DNA of 64,000 nucleotides from Cellulomonas sp. HZM (GCF_000708885.1 NZ_JEOE01000001.1:186001-250000), one strand, 5' to 3'. Shown: positions 49,931 through 59,381, counted from the stretch's first letter. Numbers and translations: made by a program. Notes: generated by a model not told the origin, from the sequence alone.

Positions 49931-50560
49931 TCAGGGCGTCTCCGACGCGAGCTCGTCGTCCCGCTCCTCGGCCAGACGGGCCCACAGGTCGTCGACCGCC
50001 GCGCGCAGGTCGCCGTCGCTGCCCGTCCCGTCGAGCACGACGTCGGCAGCGGCCAGCCGCTCGTCGTCGCCGGCCTGTGCGCCGACGCGCGCCTCGGCCT
50101 CAGCTCGCGCGAGCCCCCGCAGCCGCACCAGCCGCTCCACGCGCAGCAGCGCCGGGGCGTGCACCACGACCAGCACGTGGAAGTCGTCCTGCTGACCGGT
50201 CTCGACGAGCAGCGGGATGTCGTGGACCACCACGGCACCGTGGTCCCGCACCGCTGCGGCGGCCTCCCGCTCGGCCGCGAGCCGGCGTACGACCGGGTGC
50301 ACGATCGCTTCGAGCCGGGAGCGGGCGTCCGCGTCGGCGAACACGAGCGTTCCCAGCGCGACCCGGTCGAGCGTGCCGTCCGCAGCGAGGACGTGCGCGC
50401 CGAACGCCTCGACGACCTCGTCGAGCCCCACGCTGCCGGGTGCGACCGCCTCGCGCGCGAGCACGTCCGCGTCGATCACCACGGCACCGAGCTCCGCGAA
50501 CCGGCCCGCCGCGACCGACTTGCCCGCTGCGATGCCGCCTGTCAGGCCGATGCGTTGCAT
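49931..50560 (-). CDS. coaE: Dephospho-CoA kinase
   Basis: 209 residues from ATG 50560. P-loop GLTGGIAAGKSVAAGRFAEL at about 5-24, DADVLAREAV near 35, and VHDIPLLVETGQQDDFHVLV near 120. It phosphorylates dephospho-CoA in the last step of coenzyme A synthesis. The usual actinobacterial C-terminal GrpB-like extension is absent. GAGGGAC precedes the ATG. Downstream of rpsA, after a terminator. Confidence 0.95.
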   Translation of the reverse strand: MQRIGLTGGIAAGKSVAAGRFAELGAVVIDADVLAREAVAPGSVGLDEVVEAFGAHVLAADGTLDRVALGTLVFADADARSRLEAIVHPVVRRLAAEREAAAAVRDHGAVVVHDIPLLVETGQQDDFHVLVVVHAPALLRVERLVRLRGLARAEAEARVGAQAGDDERLAAADVVLDGTGSDGDLRAAVDDLWARLAEERDDELASETP

Positions 50561-50616
50561 GTCCCTCATCCTGCCCGAGCGACGGCGGGCGAGCACCTGC
50601 GCGCACGCGCTGGGAC

Positions 50617-50658
50617 GACGAAGGGGCCGGCCGCCCGCAGGCGACCGTCCCCTTCGTC
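50617..50658. terminator. Hairpin terminator between rpsA and coaE
   Basis: GACGAAGGGG pairs with CCCCTTCGTC around a GC-rich inner hairpin. It lies 15 bp after the rpsA stop on the leftward strand. Same arm family as 26438 and 63393. Confidence 0.8.
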
Positions 50659-50673
50659 AGGGCTGATCAGAGA

Positions 50674-52143
50674 TCAGTTGCCCGTCAGCTTCTCGCGCAG
50701 CGCGGCGAGCGCCTCGTCCGACGCGAGCGTGCCCGCGGCGTCCTCGGTGGACGACGAGTACGTCGACGGGGCCGGGACGTTCGCGTCGCCGCTCGCAGCC
50801 GCGTCGGCGTCCGCCTTCGCGGCCTCCGAGACCTGCTTGCGGTGCGCCTCCCAGCGCTCGTGGGCGGCCGCGTACTGCGCCTCCCACGTCTCGCGCTGGG
50901 ACTCGAAGCCCTCGAGCCACTCGTTCGTCGACGGGTCGAAGCCCTCGGGGTACTTGTAGTTGCCCGCCTCGTCGTACTCCGCCGCCATGCCGTACAGCGC
51001 GGGGTCGAAGTCCTCCGACTCGGGGTCGAAGCCCTCGTTCGCCTGCTTGAGCGACAGCGAGATGCGGCGACGCTCCAGGTCGATGTCGATGACCTTGACG
51101 AACACGTCGTCGCCGACCTGGACGACCTGCTCCGGGATCTCGACGTGGCGCACGGCCAGCTCCGAGATGTGCACGAGGCCCTCGATGCCGTCCTCGACGC
51201 GCACGAACGCACCGAACGGGACGAGCTTGGTGACCTTGCCGGGGACGACCTGGCCGATGGCGTGCGTCCGGGCGAACGCCTGCCATGGGTCCTCCTGCGT
51301 CGCCTTCAGCGACAGGGAGACGCGCTCGCGGTCGAAGTCGACGTCGAGCACCTCGACCGTGACCTCCTGGCCGACCTCGACGACCTCGGACGGGTGGTCG
51401 ATGTGCTTCCACGACAGCTCGGAGACGTGCACGAGGCCGTCCACTCCACCGAGGTCGACGAACGCACCGAAGTTGACGATCGACGACACGACACCGGGGC
51501 GCACCTGGCCCTTCTGGAGCGTCTGCAGGAAGGTCGAGCGGACCTCCGACTGCGTCTGCTCGAGCCACGCGCGGCGCGACAGGACCACGTTGTTGCGGTT
51601 CTTGTCGAGCTCGATGATCTTGGCCTCGATCTCCTTGCCGACGTACGGCTGGAGGTCGCGCACACGACGCATCTCGACGAGCGAGGCGGGCAGGAAGCCG
51701 CGCAGGCCGATGTCGAGGATGAGGCCGCCCTTGACGACCTCGATGACGGTGCCGGTGACGACGCCGTCCTCCTCCTTGACCTTCTCGATCGTGCCCCAGG
51801 CGCGCTCGTACTGGGCGCGCTTCTTCGACAGGATCAGGCGGCCTTCCTTGTCCTCCTTCTGGAGGACCAGGGCCTCGACCTCGTCGCCGACCTTGACGAC
51901 CTCACCGGGGTCCACGTCGTGCTTGATGGACAGCTCGCGGGAGGGGATGACGCCCTCGGTCTTGTAGCCGATGTCGAGCAGGACCTCGTCGCGGTCGACC
52001 TTGACGATGGTGCCCTCGACGATGTCGCCATCGTTGAAGTACTTGATGGTGGCGTCGATCGCGGCGAGGAAGTCCTCGGCCGAACCGATGTCGTTGACCG
52101 CGACCTGCGGGGTGGCGGGCTTCGCGGGGGTGGAGATGCTCAT
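50674..52143 (-). CDS. rpsA: 30S ribosomal protein S1
   Basis: 489 residues from ATG 52143 with four S1 OB-fold domains: about 37-106 (GDIVEGTIVKVDRDEVLLDI), 122-190, 210-278 (GQVRPGVVSSIVNFGAFVDL) and 295-365 (GQVVPGKVTKLVPFGAFVRV). The last 120 residues are acidic and low-complexity. Four domains are normal for actinobacteria against six in enterobacteria. It unwinds and binds mRNA on the 30S subunit. It has its own promoter and a leader of about 140 nt. Confidence 0.97.
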   Translation of the reverse strand: MSISTPAKPATPQVAVNDIGSAEDFLAAIDATIKYFNDGDIVEGTIVKVDRDEVLLDIGYKTEGVIPSRELSIKHDVDPGEVVKVGDEVEALVLQKEDKEGRLILSKKRAQYERAWGTIEKVKEEDGVVTGTVIEVVKGGLILDIGLRGFLPASLVEMRRVRDLQPYVGKEIEAKIIELDKNRNNVVLSRRAWLEQTQSEVRSTFLQTLQKGQVRPGVVSSIVNFGAFVDLGGVDGLVHVSELSWKHIDHPSEVVEVGQEVTVEVLDVDFDRERVSLSLKATQEDPWQAFARTHAIGQVVPGKVTKLVPFGAFVRVEDGIEGLVHISELAVRHVEIPEQVVQVGDDVFVKVIDIDLERRRISLSLKQANEGFDPESEDFDPALYGMAAEYDEAGNYKYPEGFDPSTNEWLEGFESQRETWEAQYAAAHERWEAHRKQVSEAAKADADAAASGDANVPAPSTYSSSTEDAAGTLASDEALAALREKLTGN

Positions 52144-52287
52144 GTAGGGATGGGCTCCGATGCGGACAGGATGTTGTACGGACATGTGGGTGGGCCGACG
52201 CTGATCAGTGATCGGTTCCCGCCCCGGCTCGTGGTCGAGCCCGGGCATGAGGGAGCGCGACGAAGAAGGCGCGCGGCACCGCCGTCC

Positions 52288-52317
52288 ACCCTACCTGCGC
52301 TCCGAGGGGCCGGTCAA
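52288..52317 (-). promoter_or_regulatory. rpsA promoter
   Basis: TTGACC (52317-52312), 18 bp, TAGGGT (52293-52288). One of the best sigma-70-like matches in the window. The leader to ATG 52143 contains a GC-rich hairpin (CGGGCTCG-acca-CGAGCCGG, near 52222-52247) that could serve feedback by S1; that role is inferred. Confidence 0.7.
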
Positions 52318-52387
52318 AGCGCCCGAGACCGCCATGACGGCGCCCGACACCGCCCAATGACGGCCCGACGACGGCCCGGGCACGAGG

Positions 52388-53413
52388 TCACGCGAGCGCG
52401 CGCGCGACCTGGAGGAGCTCGTCGGGCACGTGCTTGACCTTGCCCGCGATCTCCCCCAGCGGGACGAGCTCGACGCGGTCGCCGCGCAGGGCCGTCATCA
52501 CGCCGGTCTCGCCGCGTGTGATCGCGTCGATCGCCGCCACGCCGAACCGCGACCCGAGGATGCGGTCCGCCGCCGTCGGGGTCCCGCCGCGCTGCACGTG
52601 GCCGAGCACGGTCACGCGCGTGTCGAAGCCCGTGCGCTGCTCGATCTCGGACTTGAGCCGCTCGCCGACCGCGCCCGCGACGATCTCGCCGAACTTGCCG
52701 ACCTGCGTCTCGTAGCTCATCGACGTGCCCTCGGCGGGCACCGCGCCCTCGGCGACCACGACGATCGAGAAGCTCGCGTGCGCGCGGTGACGGTGCTTGA
52801 GGAAGCGCTCGATGCGGTCGATGTCGAACGGCGCCTCGGGCGCGAGCACGAGCTCGGCGCCACCCGCGATGCCCGACGCCGCGGCGATCCAGCCGGCGTG
52901 CCGACCCATCACCTCGACGACCATCACGCGGTTGTGGCTCTCCGCCGTGGTGTGGATCCGGTCGATCGCCTCGGTCGCGATCGTGACCGCGGTGTCGAAG
53001 CCGATCGACGCGTCGGTCCCCCACACGTCGTTGTCGATCGTCTTGGGGATCGCGACGATGCGCACACCGGCCTCGGCGACCTTGCTCGCGGCGTGCAGCG
53101 TCCCGTCGCCGCCGATGCATATGAGCGCCTCGATCCGCTCCGCCTCGAGCGTCGCGAGCACGGCGTCCAGCCCGCCGTCCGCCGCGTGCGGGTGGTAGCG
53201 CGCGGTGCCCAGGAGCGTCCCGCCCACCTGCAGCACGTTGCGGATGTGCTGGCGGGTCATCGGCTGCACGTCGCCGTCGACGACCCCCTTCCAGCCGTTG
53301 CGGAAGCCGACGATCGAATGACCGTGCTCCCCCTCCCCGTGCTTCACGACCGCACGGATCGCGGCGTTGAGGCCGGGGACGTCGCCGCCGCCCGTGAGCA
53401 GTCCGACTCGCAC
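52388..53413 (-). CDS. pfkA: 6-phosphofructokinase, group III (Gly104/Lys124)
   Basis: 341 residues from GTG 53413 (VRVGLLTGGGDVPGLNAAIR), with AAGGAG 8 nt upstream; GTG 53422 would overlap that site. The nucleotide loop reads IGGDGTLHAA with Gly at 104, and the catalytic loop reads PKTIDNDVWGTD with Lys at 124. Gly104 favours ATP, while Lys124 is typical of pyrophosphate-dependent enzymes. Actinobacterial group III enzymes with this mix include both ATP and PPi users, so the phosphoryl donor cannot be read from sequence. It makes fructose 1,6-bisphosphate. Confidence 0.95.
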   Translation of the reverse strand: MRVGLLTGGGDVPGLNAAIRAVVKHGEGEHGHSIVGFRNGWKGVVDGDVQPMTRQHIRNVLQVGGTLLGTARYHPHAADGGLDAVLATLEAERIEALICIGGDGTLHAASKVAEAGVRIVAIPKTIDNDVWGTDASIGFDTAVTIATEAIDRIHTTAESHNRVMVVEVMGRHAGWIAAASGIAGGAELVLAPEAPFDIDRIERFLKHRHRAHASFSIVVVAEGAVPAEGTSMSYETQVGKFGEIVAGAVGERLKSEIEQRTGFDTRVTVLGHVQRGGTPTAADRILGSRFGVAAIDAITRGETGVMTALRGDRVELVPLGEIAGKVKHVPDELLQVARALA

Positions 53414-53563
53414 TGGGTGCACTCCTTGAGGTGATGGTCAGGGTTCCGGTGCGCATCGTCGGGCAGCCGTACGGCCAGCCTAGCCAGCGCAGACGCGTGC
53501 CGACTGCGCCCTCGGTCCCAGACGCGCACCTGGTCCGGACGCGGACGCGGCACACTGGCGCAC

Positions 53564-54388
53564 GTGGACGAGACGGACCGCGAGACGGACGACGAGATCG
53601 CCGAGGTCGGTTACCTGGACGTACCCGACGAGGCCGGCGGCCGGGCGGGACGCGGCTGGTGGGACGCCAACGCGCACGAGTACCTGGACGAGCACGGCGA
53701 GTTCCTCGGACCGGCCGACTTCGTGTGGTGCCCGGAGGGGGTCCGCGAGGCGGAGGTACAGCTGCTCGGCGACGTCGTCGGCCGGGACGTGCTCGAGGTG
53801 GGCGCGGGCGCCGCACAGTGCTCGCGGTGGCTCGTCGGTCGCGGCGCCCGCGCGGTCGCCACGGACGTGTCGCTGTCCATGCTCGAAGCCGGGCGCGGGT
53901 ACGACGAGCGGACGGGGGTGCGGGTGCCCGTCGTCGTCGCCGACGCCCGCGCGCTGCCGTTCCCCGACCGTTCGTTCGACGTCGCGTTCACGTCGTTCGG
54001 CGCCATCCCCTTCGTCCCCGACGCCGACGCCGTCCACGCCGAGGTCGCCCGCGTCCTGCGCCCGGGCGGACGCTGGGTGTTCTCCGTGACGCACCCGCTG
54101 CGGTGGGCTTTCCCCGACGACCCGTCCGAGCACGGCCTGACCGCGAACCGCGCGTACTTCGACCGTCGGCCGTACGTCGAGCTCGCAGCCTCGGGCGCCG
54201 TCCTGTACGCCGAGTACCACCGAACGCTCGGCGACCACGTGGCCGACCTCGTCGGTGCCGGGTTCGTCCTCGAGCGGCTCGTCGAGCCCGAGTGGCCCGC
54301 CGGGCACGACCGCGTGTGGGGCGGCTGGGGGCCGGTGCGCGGCGCCTACCTGCCGGGCACGGCGACCTTCGTGTGCCGCCTGACGTGA
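53564..54388 (+). CDS. Class I SAM-dependent methyltransferase
   Basis: 274 residues from GTG 53564. An acidic N-terminus leads to WWDANAHEYLDEHGEFLGPA, then the SAM motif VLEVGAGAAQCSRWLVGRGA near 78, ATDVSLSMLEAG, DARALPFPDRSFDVAFTSFG and VLRPGGRWVFSVTHPLRW. This is the UbiE/Methyltransf_11 type, common and well conserved in actinobacteria, with no assigned substrate. Divergent from pfkA. Confidence 0.9.
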   Translation: MDETDRETDDEIAEVGYLDVPDEAGGRAGRGWWDANAHEYLDEHGEFLGPADFVWCPEGVREAEVQLLGDVVGRDVLEVGAGAAQCSRWLVGRGARAVATDVSLSMLEAGRGYDERTGVRVPVVVADARALPFPDRSFDVAFTSFGAIPFVPDADAVHAEVARVLRPGGRWVFSVTHPLRWAFPDDPSEHGLTANRAYFDRRPYVELAASGAVLYAEYHRTLGDHVADLVGAGFVLERLVEPEWPAGHDRVWGGWGPVRGAYLPGTATFVCRLT

Positions 54389-54445
54389 GCGATGCGTCCG
54401 CCGACCTGCTCGACCCACGCCGGACCTACGCAGGACCAGAGCTGA

Positions 54446-54480
54446 CGACGGGTGCCGACGAGGACCGCCGGCACCCGTCG
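54446..54480. terminator. Hairpin between convergent methyltransferase and actP
   Basis: CGACGGGTGCC (54446-54456) and GGCACCCGTCG (54470-54480) form a perfect 11-bp stem with a 13-nt loop, 8 bp from the actP stop. It can serve both genes. Confidence 0.75.
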
Positions 54481-54487
54481 ACGTGCC

Positions 54488-56137
54488 TCAGTGCACGACC
54501 GCCTTCTCCGACCCGGCCCCGGTCAGCGAGCGGACCTCCATCTCGGCGTACCGCTCCGGGCTGGACTTCTCCTTGCTGATCAGCGTCCCGACGATCCCCA
54601 GCACGAAGGCGAGCGGGATCGTGATGAGGCCCGGGTTCTCGAGCGAGATCAGGTGGAAGTCGACACCGGTGTCCTTGATCATCGACAGGCTGTCGCCCGT
54701 CTTGGGGTCGACCTTGCCCGAGACCACGGGCGAGAACGTGATGAGCACGAGGCACGAGATCAAGCCACCCCACATGCTCCACAACGCACCCGACGTGTTG
54801 AACCTCTTCCAGAACAGCGAGCAGAGGATCGTCGGGAGGTTCGCGCTCGCGGCGACCGCGAACGCCAGGGCGACGAGGAACGCGACGTTCTGCCCGTTGG
54901 CGAAGATGCCACCGACGATCGCGAGCACGCCGATCGCGACGACCGTGATGCGGGCGACCCGCACCTCGCCGTCGGGCCGCACCTGGCCCTTCTTGATGAC
55001 CGACGCGTAGATGTCGTGCGCGAAGGACGTCGCCGCCGTGATCGTCAGGCCGGCGACCACGGCCAGGATCGTCGCGAACGCGATCGCCGAGATGAGCGCG
55101 AGCAGCACGGTCCCGCCCAGCTCGTACGCCAGCAGCGGTGCCGCGGAGTTCTGACCGCCCGGCGCCGCCTTGATCTTGTCCGGCCCGACGAGGGCGCCGG
55201 CGCCGTACCCGAGCACGAGCGTGAACAGGTAGAAGATGCCGATGAGCCAGATCGCCCACACCACCGAACGCCGCGCCTCCTTGGCCGACGGCACGGTGTA
55301 GAAGCGCATGAGCACGTGCGGGAGCCCGGCCGTGCCGAGCACCAGCGCGAGCGCGAGCGACAGGAAGTTGAGCTGGCTCATGGCCGTCGCGCCGTACTGC
55401 TTGCCCGGCCCGACGAGCGCCTCGCCGCCCTCGCCGGCGGTGTCGACGGCCCCCTGGATGACGTCGGACAGGCTGAACCCGTACTTCGCCAGGACCCACA
55501 GCGTCATGACGCCCGCACCCACGATGAGCAGCACGGCCTTGATGATCTGCACCCACGTGGTGCCTTTCATCCCTCCGACGAGGACGTACAGGATCATCAG
55601 CGCGCCCACGACGGCGATGACGACTCCCTGGGCCGCCGTCCCCTCGATGCCGAGCAGCAGGGCCACGAGCCCGCCGGCGCCGGCCATCTGCGCCAGGAGG
55701 TAGAAGAAGACCACCGCGAGCGTCGACAGCGCGGCGACCATGCGCACCGGCCGCTCCTTGAGCCGGAACGACAGCACGTCGGCCATCGTGAAGCGGCCCG
55801 TGTTGCGCAGCAGCTCCGCGACGAGCAGCAGCGCGACGAGCCACGCCACGAGGAACCCGATCGAGTACAGGAACCCGTCGTAGCCGTTGAGCGCGATCGC
55901 GCCGCAGATGCCGAGGAACGAGGCCGCTGACAGGTAGTCGCCCGCGATCGCGGTGCCGTTCTGCGGGCCCGTGAACGAGCGGCCCGCGGCGTAGTAGTCG
56001 GCCGCGGTCTTGTTGTTGCGGGACGCGCGGAACACCACGACGAGCGTGACCAGCACGAACGCGCCGAAGATCGTGATGTTGAGGGCCGGGTCGCCGATCT
56101 TCTCGGTCGCGTCGGCCGCGACGACGAGCGCGTTCAC
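54488..56137 (-). CDS. actP: Cation:acetate symporter ActP (SSS family)
   Basis: 549 residues with about 13 membrane segments of the sodium:solute symporter fold. Markers: YYAAGRSFTGPQNGTAIAGD near 45, SAASFLGICGAIALNGYDGF, VGGMKGTTWVQIIKAVLL near 205 and PHVLMRFYTVPSAKEARRSV near 290. Imports acetate and similar short carboxylates. Its start overlaps the stop of the DUF485 gene (4 nt), the usual yjcH-actP pair. Confidence 0.94.
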   Translation of the reverse strand: MNALVVAADATEKIGDPALNITIFGAFVLVTLVVVFRASRNNKTAADYYAAGRSFTGPQNGTAIAGDYLSAASFLGICGAIALNGYDGFLYSIGFLVAWLVALLLVAELLRNTGRFTMADVLSFRLKERPVRMVAALSTLAVVFFYLLAQMAGAGGLVALLLGIEGTAAQGVVIAVVGALMILYVLVGGMKGTTWVQIIKAVLLIVGAGVMTLWVLAKYGFSLSDVIQGAVDTAGEGGEALVGPGKQYGATAMSQLNFLSLALALVLGTAGLPHVLMRFYTVPSAKEARRSVVWAIWLIGIFYLFTLVLGYGAGALVGPDKIKAAPGGQNSAAPLLAYELGGTVLLALISAIAFATILAVVAGLTITAATSFAHDIYASVIKKGQVRPDGEVRVARITVVAIGVLAIVGGIFANGQNVAFLVALAFAVAASANLPTILCSLFWKRFNTSGALWSMWGGLISCLVLITFSPVVSGKVDPKTGDSLSMIKDTGVDFHLISLENPGLITIPLAFVLGIVGTLISKEKSSPERYAEMEVRSLTGAGSEKAVVH

Positions 56138-56517
56138 GCGGCGTCACCGCCCGTCGGGCCCGAGGTCGGGTCCGAGCCGCCGTCGACCACGCCCTGCTCG
56201 ATGTGCAGGCGCAGCCGCTCGGCCACCGGGTCCTGGCGGTTGTTGGCCCACCGGGCGTAGACCATCGTGATTGCGAACGTCGAGACGAACTGCCCGAGCC
56301 CGAGCAGCAGACCGACCGTGATGTTGCCCCAGACCTTCGTGGCCATGAAGTCGTGCGCGTAGTCCGCAAGCAGGACGTAGACGAAGTACCAGACGAGGAA
56401 CAACGCGGTCATGGGGAAGACGAATCTGCGGAACCTGCGCTTGAGGTCCTGGAACTCGTCGCTGCGCTGGACTCGCTGGTAGTCGGTCTCGATGCTGCCG
56501 CCGGTCGTGTCGGTCAT
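56134..56517 (-). CDS. DUF485 (YjcH-like) membrane protein
   Basis: 127 residues from ATG 56517 with GGAGG upstream. Two membrane helices: FVFPMTALFLVWYFVYVLLA and ITVGLLLGLGQFVSTFAITM, the second followed by VYARWANNRQDPVAERLR. Always found beside ActP-type symporters and presumed to assist them. Confidence 0.92.
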   Translation of the reverse strand: MTDTTGGSIETDYQRVQRSDEFQDLKRRFRRFVFPMTALFLVWYFVYVLLADYAHDFMATKVWGNITVGLLLGLGQFVSTFAITMVYARWANNRQDPVAERLRLHIEQGVVDGGSDPTSGPTGGDAA

Positions 56518-56647
56518 GCCGCCTCCGCAGGTGAGCCGTGGCCCCATTGCCACGAGCACCTACTGTGGCGCACCCCACAGGTCGGACATTGCCGACACAC
56601 CGGTCATGTCCAGGTTCGACGACCGCGCGCCGATGCGACCTGCGTGC

Positions 56648-59353
56648 TCAGTGCCCCGCCTCGTGCCAGCTCGAGCCCACGCCGACGCTCACGTCGAGCG
56701 GCACCGACAGCGGTCCGCCCGGCAGGCCGTCCCCCGCGGCTCCCATCTGTGCGCGGACGAGCTCCTCGACCTGGTCGCGCTCGCCCGGAGCCACCTCGAG
56801 AACCAGCTCGTCGTGCACCTGCAGGAGCATCCGCGACCGCAGCCCACCCGTGCGCAGCTCGCGCTCCACCCCGAGCATCGCGAGCTTGATCAGATCGGCG
56901 GCGCTGCCCTGGATCGGCGCGTTGAGCGCCATCCGCTCGGCGGCCTCACGTCGCTGCCGGTTGTCGCTCGTGAGGTCGGGCAGGTACCGGCGGCGGTCGA
57001 GCACGGTCGCCGTGTACCCCGTCGCACGCGCCTGGTCGACCACGCCCGTGAGGTAGTCACGCACGCCGCCGAACCGCTCGAAGTAGTCCGTCATGAGCGC
57101 CGACGCCTCGGAGACCTCGATCGAGAGCTGCTGCGACAGCCCGTACGCCGACAGCCCGTACGCGAGGCCGTAGCTCATGGCCTTGATCTTCGAGCGCTGC
57201 GCCGCCGTCACCTCCGTGGTCGGCACGCCGAAGACGCGCGAGCCCACGTACGAGTGCAGGTCCTCGCCCGAGCGGAAGGCCTCGATGAGACCGGCGTCGC
57301 CCGACAGGTGGGCCATGATCCGCATCTCGATCTGCGAGTAGTCCGCGGTGAGCAGCGTCTCGAACCCGCTGCCGACCACGAACGCACGCCGGATCCGGCG
57401 GCCCGCCTCGGTCCGGATCGGGATGTTCTGCAGGTTCGGGTCCGCGGACGAGAGACGTCCCGTCGCGGCGATCGTCTGCTGGAACGTGGTGTGGATCCGG
57501 CCGTCCGCCGCGACCGAGCGCTGCAGGCCCTCGACCGTCTGGCGCAGGCGGATCGCGTCGCGGTGCGCGAGCAGGTGCTCGAGGAACGGGTGCTGGGTGC
57601 GCGCGAACAGCTCGGTGAGCGCCGCCGCGTCGGTCGTGTACCCGGTCTTGATGCGCTTCGTCTTCGGCATGCCGAGCTGGTCGAACAGCACCTCCTGGAG
57701 CTGCTTGGGCGACCCGAGGTTCACCTCGCGCCCGATCACCGCGTACGCCTCGGCCGCGGCGTCCCGCACGGTCGCGTCGAACGAGCGCTCGAGCTCGGTG
57801 AGGTGCCCCGCATCGATCGCGATGCCCGTGCGCTCCATGCGTGCGAGCACGGCCTGCAGCGGCAGCTCGAGGTCGACGAGCAGCCCCTGCGCCCCGCGGT
57901 CGGCCACCTCGGCGTCGAGCACGTCGGCCAGGTCGCGCACGGCCGCGGCACGCACCGCGGCGCGTCGCCCCTCGTCGGTGCCGTCGAGCTCGAGGTCCAG
58001 CGCGCCCTGTCCGGCCGACGACGCGTCGTCCGCGCCCAGCTCACGGTGCAGGTACCCGATCGCAAGGTCCGACAGGTCGTACGCCCTGCGGTCCGGCTGG
58101 CACAGGTAGGCGGCGAGCTCGGTGTCCGTCACGACGCCCGCGAGGTCCAGCCCCCGACCGGCCAGTGCGTGCCACGCGACCTTGGCCCCGTGCACCGCCT
58201 TGGGACTCGACGTGTCGGCGAGCCATGTCGCCAGCGCGGACTCGTCGTCGGGTGCGATGCGGGCCAGGTCGAACACTGCCGCCTGGCCGTCGCCGTCGGC
58301 CAGCGCGATCCCCCACGCGTCGGGTGCGGCGGGCGCTCCGGTGCCGCGCACGTCCACACCGAGCAGCGAGCGCCCACGGCCCTCCAGCCACGCACCGAGG
58401 TCGCCGTCTCCCAGGCTCGCGATGTCGAGCGTCGCCGCAGCGACGGCGGCGGGGGCGGCCTCGTCGTCCTCGAGCATCGCGAACAGACGGTCGCGCAGCG
58501 TCCGGAACTCGAGCTCGTCGAGGATCGTGTGCAGGGCCTGGCGGTCCCACGGCCGCGCCTCGAGGTGCTCCGGACCCACCGGCAGCTCCAGGTCGCGGAC
58601 CAGCGCGTTCAGGCGCCGATTGAGCGCGACCTGCTCGAGGTTCGCGCGCAGCGACTCCCCCGCCTTGCCGGGGATCGCCTCGGCCGAGGCCAGCACGCCC
58701 TCGAGGCCGTCGAACTGACCGATCCACTTCGCCGCGGTCTTGGGCCCGACCCCCGGGACACCGGGCAGGTTGTCGCTCGTCTCGCCCACGAGCGCCGCGA
58801 GATCGGGGTACCGCGCGGGCGGGACGCCGTACTTCGCCTCGACCGCGTCCGGGGTCATGCGTGCGAGCTCGGACACCCCTCGCACCGGGTACAGCACCGT
58901 GACGTCGTCCGTGACCAGCTGGAACGCATCGCGGTCGCCCGTGCAGATCAGCACCTGCATGTCCTGCTCAGCCGCGCGCTGCGACAGCGTCGCGAGGATG
59001 TCGTCGGCCTCGAACCGCTCCTTCGTGAGCACCGGGACGTGCATGGTCTCCAGGACGCGCTCGATCACGGCGACCTGCCCGCGGAACGGCTCGGGCGTGG
59101 ACTCGCGCGTGCCCTTGTACTGCTCGTACTCCTCGGTGCGGAACGTGGTGCGGCCGAGGTCGAACGCCACGGCGACGTGCGTGGGCTTCTCGTCCCGCAG
59201 CAGGTTGGCGAGCATCGAGACGAACCCGAACACCGCGTTCGTCGGCTGGCCCGACGACGTCGCGAACTTGTCCACCGGCAACGCGAAGAACGCGCGGTAC
59301 GCCATCGAGTGGCCGTCGATGAGAAGCAGTCGGGCTGGCTGTGCGTCGCTCAC
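56648..59353 (-). CDS. polA: DNA polymerase I
   Basis: 901 residues from GTG 59353. The 5' nuclease domain (about 1-310; LLIDGHSMAYRAFFAL, ADDILATLSQRAAEQDMQVL) is followed by a degenerate 3'-5' exonuclease domain without the acidic metal ligands, then the polymerase (about 500-901) with motif A DYSQIEMRIMAHLSGD, motif B RSKIKAMSYGLAYG and motif C LLQVHDELVLEV. Fills gaps after excision repair and removes primers. TAGGTT 6 nt before the GTG makes it leaderless; only 18 bp separate it from the divergent thioesterase start. Confidence 0.97.
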   Translation of the reverse strand: MSDAQPARLLLIDGHSMAYRAFFALPVDKFATSSGQPTNAVFGFVSMLANLLRDEKPTHVAVAFDLGRTTFRTEEYEQYKGTRESTPEPFRGQVAVIERVLETMHVPVLTKERFEADDILATLSQRAAEQDMQVLICTGDRDAFQLVTDDVTVLYPVRGVSELARMTPDAVEAKYGVPPARYPDLAALVGETSDNLPGVPGVGPKTAAKWIGQFDGLEGVLASAEAIPGKAGESLRANLEQVALNRRLNALVRDLELPVGPEHLEARPWDRQALHTILDELEFRTLRDRLFAMLEDDEAAPAAVAAATLDIASLGDGDLGAWLEGRGRSLLGVDVRGTGAPAAPDAWGIALADGDGQAAVFDLARIAPDDESALATWLADTSSPKAVHGAKVAWHALAGRGLDLAGVVTDTELAAYLCQPDRRAYDLSDLAIGYLHRELGADDASSAGQGALDLELDGTDEGRRAAVRAAAVRDLADVLDAEVADRGAQGLLVDLELPLQAVLARMERTGIAIDAGHLTELERSFDATVRDAAAEAYAVIGREVNLGSPKQLQEVLFDQLGMPKTKRIKTGYTTDAAALTELFARTQHPFLEHLLAHRDAIRLRQTVEGLQRSVAADGRIHTTFQQTIAATGRLSSADPNLQNIPIRTEAGRRIRRAFVVGSGFETLLTADYSQIEMRIMAHLSGDAGLIEAFRSGEDLHSYVGSRVFGVPTTEVTAAQRSKIKAMSYGLAYGLSAYGLSQQLSIEVSEASALMTDYFERFGGVRDYLTGVVDQARATGYTATVLDRRRYLPDLTSDNRQRREAAERMALNAPIQGSAADLIKLAMLGVERELRTGGLRSRMLLQVHDELVLEVAPGERDQVEELVRAQMGAAGDGLPGGPLSVPLDVSVGVGSSWHEAGH

Positions 59354-59359
59354 GGTGCC

Positions 59360-59381
59360 AACCTATCTGCCGTGTCCGACA
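59360..59381 (-). promoter_or_regulatory. Leaderless promoter of polA with a partial PafBC-type element
   Basis: Leftward strand: TGTCGGAC (59381-59374), 8 bp, TAGGTT (59365-59360), then 6 nt to GTG 59353. The first six core positions and the spacing match TGTCRGTG-N8-TANNNT. The element lies over the first codons of the divergent thioesterase gene. Confidence 0.5.

Noticed and set aside
53414-53422. GTG 53422 as the pfkA start
   Set aside because: It overlaps the AAGGAG ribosome binding site that is correctly spaced for GTG 53413, and the shorter form fits family numbering.
56492-59359. Long plus-strand frame opposite polA that runs into the thioesterase
   Set aside because: Only the part from GTG 59372 has family motifs; the rest is shadow of polA.
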